This document shows, one piece after another, positions 1-8,990 of a DNA stretch of 64,000 nucleotides. The notes beneath the pieces are model-generated. The model did no database searches, was not told where the DNA came from, and was given only the letters and a program-made list of their open reading frames with translations. Origin of the DNA: Spirometra erinaceieuropaei (Eukaryota > Platyhelminthes > Cestoda > Diphyllobothriidea > Diphyllobothriidae). Location: assembly GCA_902702965.1 (NCBI GenBank), contig CACRXP010000226.1, forward strand, positions 803,041 to 867,040. The letters are read 5' to 3'. The first letter of the stretch is position 1. Each line of letters begins with the position of its first letter. The translations under genes were made by a program, and so were the position numbers.

Positions 1-1026
1 AAAAACTTCAGGATGCTGACCCCGTAGAGATGATTTTCTCTGTAACAGAAGCTGGGCCTGTGCTTCAGTCTCCAAAATGACTTTTAGGGGTCGAGGCCGG
101 GAATTGGAACCGGATGCTGACTGACTCTTCCCTATTCGGAATGCTTTGAGAACACTTAGTGACTCATCGTCTCTTAACAAAGTTTTCGCATACACTTGAA
201 GAAGGTCTAAGTCATGCTTAACTCTCTCCTTTGGAACTGCTGCCGTTGATTCGGGTACTCCTTTTATAACTACATTTTGCTGGCGACTGAACCTAGTGCT
301 CGTTGTTGTCACACATCTTTTGAGTGACTGAGCGTTCATCTCCAGTTTACTAGTTTCGCTGGTTTCGGATGAACTAGCTATTGGGCTAGCGAAACTGAGA
401 TCCGTGTACGATTCATTTATCTTCCTGTTGATAACCCTTCCTTCTGTGTTTCCGAGGTGTTCGTCGAAAAAGTTTACCTCAGTTTCTTTCAAGACCTCCT
501 CCTGAATATTCGGTCCACAAGGTGTTCCGTTATCTTTATTGTTTAACATATTTGAAAGCCTCTGGCGGTCCTTCGTAGGCCTCCTGGTCGTTCTCCTTCG
601 CTGGTCTGCGTGTACGTAGGCGGCCTTCGTTTTTTTGGATCGTACAGAGGTGCGCGTTGTTTTTCTGGAATGTTTCTTTGTTATCTGAGTTCGCTTTGGC
701 AGGTCTTTTTCTCGCCTGAGAGACTGGCATTCAACTGTGTCTAGTTCCCTGGAAAAACATTCGTCAGTTTCAGCGTTTGATATGGCTAAAGAAGCCGTGG
801 TTGCATATGTTTTTTTCGGATTCTGAATTGCCGAATTTGTCGGCTTCTTCTCTTCACGTAAGTGGTGAGTAAGCTGCCTTAACTTTTCTACCTCCATTTT
901 TAGACCTTTTAACTCCCCCTCCATTTTTGAAAACTTATGGATGAGTCCAAAACATGTGGTACAGATTTCATCGTCGTATGTGACATCCCCCAACGTCACT
1001 AGACTTTTTGCGCGTTTTACGGGCAT
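1..1026 (-). CDS. LINE ORF1 protein, partial at window edge
   Basis: From the ATG at 1026-1024 the minus strand stays open for 342 codons to the window edge. The only upstream in-frame stop is TAG at 1083-1081. Residues 22-25 form a C-x-x-C pair, followed at about 28-60 by a heptad-like Leu/Met/Glu/Lys stretch suited to a coiled coil, then a very basic middle (about 110-180). A C-terminal domain contains NVVIKGVPES (251-260) and KAFRIGK (294-300). That last domain is matched by the plus-strand protein at 36.1-36.6 kb (LVIQGLSES, RAAFRIRK, HLKVVLSS), which sits directly before a LINE endonuclease. Hence I read this as the nucleic-acid-binding ORF1 protein of a CR1/Jockey-like LINE. It is the only long undamaged retroelement frame here; the C-terminus and ORF2 lie outside the window. 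Confidence 0.75.
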   Translation of the reverse strand, partial: MPVKRAKSLVTLGDVTYDDEICTTCFGLIHKFSKMEGELKGLKMEVEKLRQLTHHLREEKKPTNSAIQNPKKTYATTASLAISNAETDECFSRELDTVECQSLRREKDLPKRTQITKKHSRKTTRTSVRSKKTKAAYVHADQRRRTTRRPTKDRQRLSNMLNNKDNGTPCGPNIQEEVLKETEVNFFDEHLGNTEGRVINRKINESYTDLSFASPIASSSETSETSKLEMNAQSLKRCVTTTSTRFSRQQNVVIKGVPESTAAVPKERVKHDLDLLQVYAKTLLRDDESLSVLKAFRIGKSQSASGSNSRPRPLKVILETEAQAQLLLQRKSSLRGQHPEVF

Positions 1027-1070
1027 TGGTCTGACAGCAGAACTTCCAACACTACAGTCATTAATATCAT

Positions 1071-1190
1071 GCCCCCGGGGCTAGACGGGGCTATCGCGTC
1101 CCTAGCCCCGTCATAGCCCCGCCGAAACGGGGCCCAGCCCCGTCTGGCCCCGGGGGCTAGGCGGGGCTAGACGGGGCTGGTGCTAGCAGG
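1071..1190. repeat. GC-rich direct/inverted repeat before LINE ORF1
   Basis: A block almost wholly of CCCC/GGGG and CTAG words, with GGGCTAGACGGGGCT repeated (around 1078-1092 and 1162-1176) and its complement between (1131-1150). The arms can fold on each other and the G runs could form quadruplexes. It sits immediately upstream of the ORF1 start at 1026 and ends in ordinary sequence near 1190. It is therefore a candidate 5' UTR or internal promoter of that LINE; this is inferred from position only. Confidence 0.5.
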
Positions 1191-1244
1191 GTTTCGACCA
1201 AGAGATCTTGCGCAAGCGTTCGAATAATGATAAGCAGACACTAA

Positions 1245-1345
1245 CTGAACAATTACGGTGACAAAGACGAGAGAGACTGGAATAGCCATTTGTGACTTAT
1301 TAGCCGTACCTCAACCCCTGGCTGGGGGAGGGGGGGGGGGGGCGA
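1245..1345 (-). repeat. SINE1 body fragment with poly-G tract
   Basis: Minus-strand match to the SINE1 body (GACAAAGAC...GAGACTGGAATAGCCATTT...TTATTAGCCGT), as in the better copy at 20792-21081. It runs into a G-run at 1323-1342. Head and tail are missing. Confidence 0.6.
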
Positions 1346-1595
1346 GCACTTTTTTTACAAAATAGTCTTGAGGCGACGCCTTCACAGCAGCATGAAACAG
1401 TCAAGGCCGCCGGAGAAGGCAGACAAATTCTGCGACTCTGTTTCAGTGTTCGATGGTACGGCCTGCTCCGACGGCGAAGCAGTGTGGTCCTCTGGGATGC
1501 CCAATCGTTCGTGGACCACAGCGCTCAGCTATCAGTGTCACATAAAGTGGCCAGTTTTGGTTAAGTCATTTCCTCCTCTCGCCTTTCTAACTGAA

Positions 1596-1690
1596 AAATT
1601 CCAACGACAAAAACGAGAGACTGCAGTAGCCATTTGCGGCTTATTAACCGTCATCCGTTAGCCACATATGAAGCCAAGGCTGGGGGAGAA
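1596..1690 (-). repeat. SINE1 body fragment
   Basis: Second degenerate minus-strand SINE1 body piece (GACAAAAACGAGAGACTG, GCAGTAGCCATTTG, TTATTAACCGTC). It lies about 350 bp from the previous fragment in the same orientation. The short reading frames over 1368-1868 have no recognisable protein features. Confidence 0.55.
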
Positions 1691-2111
1691 CCCGAACACA
1701 TTGTTACTAAGTAATCTCGAAGTGGCTGGGGTTTTGCTAAGGTGTAACATGAACAGGGACGTTCTGGAAACAAGTAGTAAACAAAACTACTCAGTCAGTC
1801 GGCGCATCATTCTGGCGGACGATTTCGCAGCTACGGCCGGGCAGGAAATAGTTTTGCTAAAAAAATAATTAAAATTCGAATAGCTCATATGCCGCTGTAG
1901 ACGGCATTAGCTCTGTTAAGCGTCGTAAACACGGGGCTGTCCGAGATACTCTACTTGACAGCACAGGCACTACCTAAAAGCCCAGACACTCGAGTTTCAC
2001 CGATATTCTGCCACTACATGACACAGCTGCGAGAGATGCGGCTCACCAGTGGGTTCTCCAGCGTGCTTTCTGGTAGATACTACAGCCTTGAAATTGCCGA
2101 TTTTTACTCTT
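1691..2111. other. No recognised feature
   Basis: Unique-looking sequence with only short frames lacking domain similarity. I see nothing to annotate. Confidence 0.4.
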
Positions 2112-2408
2112 TCTGGGTATATTTCAGACCTATAGGCTCAGAATGAGGTGTTTCGGCCAAAGTCCATGATTAACGGCGGAATAACCGCGTAATATTCATA
2201 AACCGCCAACAGGCAGTCGGTAGTGTATACGTGGGTTATACGATATATCTGCACCTGTGCTGCCCGGCATGGCATATCGCACACCGAGTGCATATACTAC
2301 TGACAGCCTGATGACGGCTTATGACAAGTGCACGGGTATTCCACAGTGGCTGATAAACTTCGACCGAAACACTTCAGTCTGAGCCTATAAGTCTCAAGTA
2401 TAATTCAG
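2112..2408. repeat. Long imperfect palindrome (foldback hairpin)
   Basis: The left arm starts near 2112 and includes ATAGGCTCAGAATGAGGTGT at 2131-2150. It is the reverse complement, with scattered mismatches, of the right arm ending near 2408 (ATAGGCTCAGACTGAAGTGT read on the minus strand). Matching continues through GGCAGTCGGTAGT / GGCTGTCAGTAGT and GGCATGGCATATC / TATGCCATGCC. The whole ~295 bp can fold into one hairpin with arms of about 130-145 nt and a tiny loop near 2260. No coding potential. It lies in the 3' flank of the RT pseudogene at 2513-4123. Confidence 0.75.
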
Positions 2409-2512
2409 TATATATGAGGGATAGAGGCAAAGTCTTGGAAAACCCTATTTACAGATAGACGTATGAAGAAAACATGCAGATATTTACATAGCAGTAATAC
2501 CAGTCATTGATA

Positions 2513-4123
2513 TCATGTAAACGTTTGACCATCAAGCATAAGATTATCTAGTCTTCTTTTGAAAGTCTCGACGTTTTCCGCTAAGACAACGGAGTTCGAC
2601 AATTTGTTCCATCCCTCAACCAGTCGGTGAGAGAAGAATTTAGCCCGCAAATCGAGTCTGGCATGTTTCGTCTTCAATTTGTATGGGTGCCCTCGGAGAT
2701 TTGTCGTCCGCGCCAGTTCGAAGAAGTCGGCAAACTGAAGGGCACAGTCTAGCCCTCGGACGATCCTGAAGGCCATGATCATGTCCCCTCTATACCGTCT
2801 ATAAGAGAGAGGAAATATTTTTAGCTTTTCCAGCCGTCTCTCATAAGGTAAGCCACATAATCCGCCGACTAGCCTGGTCGCTCTACGTTGTACGTTCTCC
2901 AGTAGGGTGTAATCTTTTCTCGTCCATGGACACCATGCCTGGACACAATATCCCAACATTGGTCGAACGTATGCGCCAAATACTCGGCCGAAAAGTTCTT
3001 CATCAAAATTGACGAAGGATCTTCTAATCGCGCCTAGAATACCCATAGCTTTCTTTGATACCTTGGCGCAGTGAGACGATGGTTTGAGAGTTGACGTCAT
3101 CCACACACCGAGGTCTCTTAACTCGTTGAGTGATTCGAGTTAGTGACCTCCTATAAAGTACTGAGATTCAAATCTCAACGGGCTCCTGTTGCTCGAACGC
3201 AATCGGATAAGTTGGCATTTTTTACGATGGAGGCTATGACACCACCCATCACACCATTTTTGCAGGCGATTTCAATTTTCTTGTAATTGTACAGAGTCTT
3301 CCGGCTTCTCTATTGATTGCCACAATTTGAGATCGTCGGCAAACATAACTCGCTCTCAGTTCAGACAGTCCAGGCAGTCGTTCACACATATAAGGAACAG
3401 AAATGGACCGAGAACGCTTCCCTGCGGAACGCCACTGTGCACGGATGCCCATTCCGATTTAGCGTTTCCGAAACACACACGCTGAGATCTGCCCGTAAGA
3501 AAATCGGCTAGCCATTTCAAAAGATTTCCATTCACACCCACTTGACGTAGTTTACATATAAGCCGTCTGTGTGGAGCACTGTCAAAAGCCTTTTTGAAGT
3601 CAATGCGCACGGCGTCGACTGATAAGCCCATGTCAATTGATTTCGTCCAGCTCTCTATGGGTACTAGGAGGTTAGTGAGACAAGATGGACCGCTTCGAAA
3701 TCCATGCTGATGTAGACTGAGCAAGTTGTTGTCTTCGAGGTGCCGCATCAGCTCCGTTTTTATTACTCTTTCCATCAACTTGCAACAGATGCTTGTGAGA
3801 CTCACTGGTCTGAAACTATTTGGGGCTGTTATCTCGCCACCTTTATAAATGGGGCTTATATTTGCTTTCTTCCAGTCGGTAGGCAAAGCCCCGGTCTCTA
3901 TCAAAGTTTTGAAGATCTTGGATAACGGAGAGGTCAGTTGGTCTGAGAGTTCATTCAGAACTTTCGCAAACACGCCGTCCGGACCAGGGGATTTAGTGGG
4001 CTGTAGTTGCCTCAAAGTTTTCCTTACGGTGTCGGTTGTGAAGTCCGCCGCGCTAAGAGTACTGTTTGATTTGACAACTGGGGGGTAAACTCTTTCATCA
4101 AAAACCGGCTCCTCAGTATACAC
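2513..4123 (-). pseudogene. CR1/Jockey-like LINE reverse transcriptase, three nonsense codons
   Basis: One continuous minus-strand frame encodes an RT. Counting from 4123: KSPGPDG (44-50), LPTDWKKANISPIYKGG (80-96), RPVSLTSICCKLME (105-118), HQHGFRSG (138-145), RIDFKKAFDS with the motif-A Asp (175), and SGVPQGSVLGP (230-240). After a TGA at 3358-3356 the same frame gives VMFADDLKLW, holding the catalytic Asp pair. Then come a TGA at 3274-3272 and a TAA at 3142-3140. The frame then runs on to its end at 2513 with a typical LINE ORF2 C-terminus (LGYCVQAWCPW, LLENVQRRATRL, GDMIMAFRIVRG, FFSHRLVEGWNKL). There is no frameshift in 1.6 kb. The endonuclease half is missing upstream of 4123. The homologous copy at 33.05 kb has Cys where the first stop lies. 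Confidence 0.88.
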
Positions 4124-5008
4124 TGACTTACTCCAAGTTAGCGATTAGTTTCTGACGAAACAGGCTTAAGAAGTCGACCGATGCGCAGATGGATGAATAT
4201 TTTTGAAGAACAGCACATGCAGTGGGTTCCAGGACTTGTGTGTGACGTACGTGGGCGGTCTGCCCAACTTCCTAAGTCACCAAGTTCGTTTCCACCTCCG
4301 TCAGTCATGATACTGTCCCACAATTGGAGCAACGTGAGCAAAAGGTGGGAGGGGGGGAAGGGAAGGCGTTAGACTCTGCGCAAGTCTGCCATTTCATAGG
4401 TAAACTGACATGAAGGTCCACGGGTGCTGCGTCCACGCGGTAGGGCAGGGGCGGACGTCGTTGCTCGCAAGAGATGGACTGTTACAAGAGTACTTGAAGT
4501 AATGATGCAAAAATATCAAAAATGACGGCTTCTCCGACAATCAGAAGGATTCCGACCTTTCCAAGTTTACAGGCGAAGAAGAAGCAATTTTAGACGAAAT
4601 GACCAGGTGAAATGAACTTTCTGTCGACCCTTTCATAAATGAACAAATAACCGGCATACAACGATGCATGAATTAGCTTAAATTTATGCACCAAGATATG
4701 AATACGTCACACCAGCTAGACGGTGTCCTCTATCTGAAAGCAGGTATTTGAAGGATACAGATGGTCTCCTCTTCTGGAACTCGATTTGGCCTCTGGCGTG
4801 AGGAAATGCCTTTATAAGCTAAAATCAAGAACCGGCCCCTGAAACGTAAGCTTTTCAAAAATCAGATGCAACGATCCCGCTTGCGGGGTTTGACTAAAGT
4901 TGCGAACGTGGCTCGGAATTGACGAATAATTACAACAACCGACGCCCCGCAGTTTGTGAATACGGATTTCGTGACGCCTCCCGTCAAGAGGACATAATTG
5001 TGCTTGCT
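4124..5008. other. No gene; short R3-like piece near 4345-4392
   Basis: The only recognisable piece is a G-rich run followed by GCGTTAGACTCTGCGCAAGT (to about 4386), shared with 16507-16526 and with the R3 repeat. The remainder shows nothing I can support. Confidence 0.4.
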
Positions 5009-5045
5009 TTAGAAGACGAAGATGCGATCACTGGAACAAGAATTT

Positions 5046-5098
5046 TATTGGCCTGACGTTTCGGATTCTCACTCGAATCCATCATCACAGACATTCGC
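5046..5098 (-). ncRNA. Hammerhead-ribozyme motif of PLE 3' UTR (A1, core mutated)
   Basis: Minus strand: core G-TGATGA (C3 changed to G at 5088), one extra T, helix II GGATTC/GAATCC with loop GAGTGA, then GAAA, C-G-T-C and AGGC. It is the reference copy because it follows PLE coding sequence. The C3 substitution should abolish catalysis. Confidence 0.65.
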
Positions 5099-5264
5099 AG
5101 ATAAAAGTGATGGTGGCACAAGGAGTGCAGTATTTATAGCACGTGGCTGCCGTGGGACCATATGCGCACTGTAATTAACAGCTCGCGCAATCACCTCTGG
5201 GGTCGTAATTGATGCGGTGGTGGCTTGTCATTCCGAGTCCGAGTCGTTAACTACCGTGATTTCG

Positions 5265-5600
5265 TCATCCGTGCTGGATGCTGGCGTGACGATCGTCGGC
5301 AAATTGGCTCACTGTCACTGGGATAATTGTTCGCCCGCGCCCTCCCCACGTGACTGATTCCCTGCCCAGGGAAAATCTCAGCACGGAATATGGTACCGGG
5401 AGGTCATTGTGCTTGTTGATGGATTGCGGGCCTGAGAACCATGACTGGAGAAGTTTGCAGCTCACGCGGTTGTCACCCCTTGCGAGGATTTCGGCCTCTT
5501 GAAACTTGAAAATATGGCCAGGTCCCGTCGAGTGTGCCGCCACCTGAGAGCAAGTGTCTCGCCGCCTCACTGCTGCTGCGTGCTAGGCAATTCGCGTACG
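5265..5600 (-). pseudogene. Penelope-like element, GIY-YIG endonuclease C-terminus
   Basis: Minus strand encodes RRRDTCSQVAAHSTGPGH, KFQEAEILARGDNRVS, SWFSGPQSINKHNDLPVPYS and VLRF in order. This is the C-terminal part of the GIY-YIG endonuclease of PLEs (conserved VA-H-S...GH, AEIL...R, SIN+..DLP..Y..LR). The GIY-YIG core and the whole RT are absent, so the copy is 5'-truncated. The frame continues past the usual end and stops near 5265, followed by a PLE-type 3' UTR with a hammerhead motif (5046-5098) and the element's 3' terminus near 5010. Confidence 0.75.
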
Positions 5601-5842
5601 GAGTAATCTCCCAGTTTCTCCGACATTGTTGCTTTTTCCGCAACTACATCAGATCCGGTAAACGACTGGCTTGCTTTACAGTCGATAAATGTGCCTAGTC
5701 ACTTCGCAAGTGGGGGACGCGAGCCCGCATCTCGTCAAGACTCTTGGGCGGGCCTCCAGATCGTGATAAGCAGAGATCAGGTAAAAGCCAGTACCCCAGG
5801 CAGGAACAGAACACCTTTAAAGAACAAATGTCTCCAGACACG

Positions 5843-6786
5843 CAGGAGATGTGCTATCCCAAGGGGTGTTAACCGAAATTCTGAAATGTGTTTTCGGTTT
5901 GAATATATTACTTAAGTAGGGTAGTAATACCAACTGTCGCGTGGCATTATATCAAGGCATTCCAGTCATATCAGGACGTCCCTTCTGTCCGCCTGAGAAG
6001 ACTAAACTCTGCAAAAATGACTACTCATGTAATATGACTTTTTCCAATTGATTTTAGATGCCTTCACAAATTTACATTTTATAGAAAAGGTACACCAAAA
6101 TAATCCCTCTTGTGCTCATTCGGTGGAAAATTATGTGTTCTTTAAATTTCCTACTTGGGGAGAGAGAGAACCTTTCGGTTTTAGAAACTTTTCTGATTCC
6201 CGAATAATTGTTTGTCCCATCTGCTCTTACACTTGCATTAAGCGTTTCCAAAATACATGCTCTATACACTCCGTCAAGGGAATATCATTCATTTCTCTGC
6301 GCTCCCAGGATGGTATCATATAGGAGTCATAAAAATTATGCAGTGGATATGGACCAGGTAGCATTCATAAACGTGATAATGCGATGCTGCACGAATGGAC
6401 ATTTCCCGGTCTTAAAAATCTCATAGTTAGAATTTTTTTTTTAAATCAAAGGACAACTTTTACTTGAATGTGGAATTTGAAGATTAATTTCCTATCGAAT
6501 CAGTGCAATAAAACATTTTTGTGCTCGTTTGCTATGAGGTATAATTGCATTTACAAGGGCATCGGAAATTAACGGAAAAAAGCGCATACTGCTTAATTAA
6601 GTTCAGTAGCCATTTTTTGTACACGTCCAAAAAGAAGTACATTCGGAAGCCATCCTGGCATGACTGAAATATCTGAGTATTATGTTACATGATGACTAAT
6701 ATTAAAACTCTAATCAAGTAATCCTAGCGAATCGAAAGCACATTTCAGCATTCCGGTTAACATTTCATGCGATAGCACACCTACTG
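5843..6786. mobile_element. Foldback (palindromic) TIR element, copy 1
   Basis: The left end (CAGGAGATGTGCTATCCC at 5843) and right end (read inward, CAGTAGGTGTGCTATCGCAT, ending at 6786 before TA) are inverted copies. The inner arms (AACCGAAATTCTGAAATGTG / AACCGGAATGCTGAAATG) continue as inverted repeats. Internal parts match the elements at 10.15, 52.38 and 57.5 kb. The short frames inside are non-coding shadows of the shared sequence. Probably a non-autonomous Tc1/mariner-type MITE. Confidence 0.7.
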
Positions 6787-7046
6787 TATGAAGAAAGGTT
6801 CCCAGAACAAAACGTGCAATTAATTGTGAGTTGTGGGTAATGTTGATGTTTACATGCGTCAGAAAGTTGGTCAGAACAGTATAAAAATGTTTTGATTTCT
6901 GGGTCTACGAAGTACGCAGAGACGGACCTTGCGTTCAGATACGTCTCAAGGAGTCAGTGGTCGGACAGCGTTGCGATAAAACGCACAACAAAAACATCTA
7001 CTGGTGAAGAAGAAAGATGGTCGAGCACCGGAACATTTTGTTTATT

Positions 7047-7090
7047 GTCATGAGCTTTCGAACTCGTGCAGGAGTCCATCGTCAGAGATA
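7047..7090 (-). ncRNA. Hammerhead-ribozyme motif of PLE 3' UTR (B)
   Basis: Minus strand: CTGACGA (7085-7079), one extra T, helix II GGACTC/GAGTTC with a 6-nt loop, GAAA (7059-7056), G-C-T and C17 at 7052. Core consensus and helix II are kept; helix I pairing (TCT against ATG) is poor, so activity is doubtful. Confidence 0.6.
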
Positions 7091-7119
7091 GTAGTGGCAA
7101 GAGAACAAGGACATGTAAG

Positions 7120-7310
7120 CCAATCATCGGCCGACGGCGCATGACTGGGGGTGACTGCGTGCGGCTCCGTACACCGGCGCCAGATCGATAAATCGATTGA
7201 CTGAGTTCTCATCAAAGGCCCCGAATTCAATCAATTCTCAGCCTTTATTGTTTCCGGCGTGGGCGACTATTTTGGTGGCTGCGAGGTTAAACTCATCTAA
7301 TGGTCGATAA
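7120..7310 (-). pseudogene. PLE endonuclease C-terminus, second family
   Basis: Minus strand encodes EFNLAATKIVAHAGNNKG, one in-frame TGA, then ELIEFGAFDENSVNRFIDLAPVYGAAR. This fits the end of a PLE GIY-YIG endonuclease (F..A.IVAHA...RE..E......S+NR.IDL.P.Y.A.R). The TGA sits where Arg (CGA) is expected. It differs from the 5.3 kb copy, so it represents a second PLE lineage. A hammerhead-type motif follows at 7047-7090. Confidence 0.65.
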
Positions 7311-7612
7311 ACCGAGTGGGAGGGGCGTGATCCAGACTGTCACCCCCACTGCAGTAGGCGATCAAGTCCATGAGGCAATAACCGACATGCTGAAGCACGG
7401 CTTTTGTTAAAAAGGATTTTGCAAGTAAGGTTGCAATGGCCGTTAGCATGTAACATGACTCCCAGGATACTTGAAATATGCTCGGATGTCGGCTTTTGAA
7501 TGCGCGTCTTTCTTGCATGCTGCTAAATGCATACAAAAAACGGCCACATGGGTAGCCTAAATACTTCCCACTGATTCCCATTACCCTTATACATTATAGC
7601 ATATTTAATAGT

Positions 7613-7815
7613 AGGGGCGCTCACCGATCGCTCTTGCGGAACTCACTCGTTCCGTTGTGCCTTATGGGCTCTCTCTCGAGCCCAACCAGCAGCCGCACAG
7701 CGGCGCATTATGTAGGCAATGTGTTATTACCGACAAAGACAAGGGAGACTGGAATGGCCATTTCTGGCTTATTAGCCGTCGTCAGCCAGTCATACCCAAG
7801 CCCGAAGTGTGGTAA
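7613..7815 (-). repeat. SINE1 copy (body and tail), minus strand
   Basis: Reads on the minus strand through the SINE1 body and tail (...TCTTTGTCGGTAATAACAC, then GGGCTCGAGAGAGAGCCC, GGAACGAGTGAGTTCCGC, GATCGGTGAGCGCC). The tRNA-like head is missing. It faces the plus-strand copy at 7850. Confidence 0.75.
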
Positions 7816-7849
7816 TGCCGGTGATGCCATTCTGCATATATCATGCGCC

Positions 7850-8005
7850 GCTGTGTGGTTAGAGGCATGCACTTTTAACTAACAGCTCGCGAGTTCGAGC
7901 CTGGCGTGTTCCACACTTCGGGCTTGGGTATGGCTGGCTGACGACGGCTAATAAGCCAGAAATGGCCATTCCAGTCTCCCTTGTCTTTGTCGGTAATGTC
8001 ATTCT
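7850..8005 (+). repeat. SINE1 copy (partial head and body), plus strand
   Basis: Contains the second half of a tRNA-like head (GTGTGGTTAGAGGCATG at 7852-7868, B-box-like GAGTTCGAGCCTGG at 7891-7904) and then the SINE1 body. Body 7911-7997 is the reverse complement of 7726-7812 with a single mismatch in 87 nt. Confidence 0.75.
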
Positions 8006-8800
8006 GCCTCTAGCACATCTTATAGAAAATATGCACAAAATCACCCGTTCTTGCATCCCCCTTTGTGAAATTACTTATCCACACTGCATGCTTGAAATAA
8101 TACCATACGTTTTTTGTGCGTGTGATTGGGAAAAAAATTTGAAAACGTGAAATGCCGATTCAAGTAACACTGTAATAGCATGCTCACTAGTTAAAGGTCT
8201 ATATTTACAGACAAATTTTATGAGTACCAGACAGCATCTTCCTAATAAAGCAGATAAATGCATGACTTTCCTGAAATTGAATGGGAGCAGCGTGAAATCT
8301 AGAGACCTCAAATAAAACGTGCAACGCAATTTCCCACAAAAGGAGTGAGAGGAAGTGTCCTTCCCTGCACGCTTTCCAAAATATATGTGTGCATTAACAA
8401 AGGCGTCAAGAATGAATGCTCAAAACAAACATCACTTTGCCAACCCGGTTAGACCATATTAATATGTTAACAGTCAATGTGTCATGAGTGCGGTCAGAGC
8501 CTGTACTCCTAATTCTCTGGATGCAATTGGAGACCGTTGGAAGTGGATCACAAGACCACCAAGACGGTTCTTCTCCCGGCAGACGTCAGCGTTCCTCGGG
8601 GCCGTGTTGTAAGAAGAGCTGAAACACTTTTGACGAGGATGCAGCAATGTGCATTTCAGGAGACCGTACCTTAAGATGTGAGCATGCACACATCCGCACA
8701 TCTCATTAATTGTACTACTATCCGCTCTTCTGCGGTTGCCCACACATTGTCGCGAACAGATTCTCACTTTCTCATTGCGGGGGTCTTGGCAAGGTTAGGT
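8006..8800. other. No gene recognised
   Basis: Short frames only. 8060-8160 resembles inner parts of the foldback family (CTTTGTGAAATTACTTA, TTGATTCAAG-like words) but too weakly to call. Confidence 0.3.
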
Positions 8801-8825
8801 TAATGGAGGAAGTAGAATAGCATTG

Positions 8826-8990
8826 CCAGTAATACTATTCTGCCGCTGTGCGGGGCTCCAGAGAGAGAGAGAGTCCCAAGTCACAATGGGACGAGTGTGA
8901 GGGGTGGGTGCCCTCTTACCAATGAAAAAAGTCTTGCTAGTCCAAAAAATGGCCAAGCCAGTGTCTCCCATCCTTGTTGGCATTGCTAGT
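8826..8990 (+). repeat. SINE1 tail and body pieces
   Basis: 8826-8925 matches the SINE1 tail (TACTATTCTGCCGCTGTGCGG, GAGAGAGAGAGTCCC, CACAATGGGACGAGTG, CTCTTACCAATG). 8941-8985 matches the body (AAATGGCCAAGCCAGTGTCTCCC, CTTGTTGGCATTGC). The pieces are in rearranged order. Confidence 0.6.

Noticed and set aside
2350..2380. Hammerhead-like CTGATAA...GAAAC...GTC inside the palindrome
   Set aside because: G8 is A, no helix II can form in ACTTCGACC, and helix I bases do not pair.
6048..6426. Small proteins inside the foldback element
   Set aside because: The matching frame in the 57.9-58.3 kb copy exists only because the DNA is homologous and palindromic; no conserved start, stop or motif.
7634..8056. 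Protein containing TRETGMAISGLLAVVSQ
   Set aside because: The peptide recurs wherever the SINE1 body occurs, in both orientations and different frames; it is SINE sequence.
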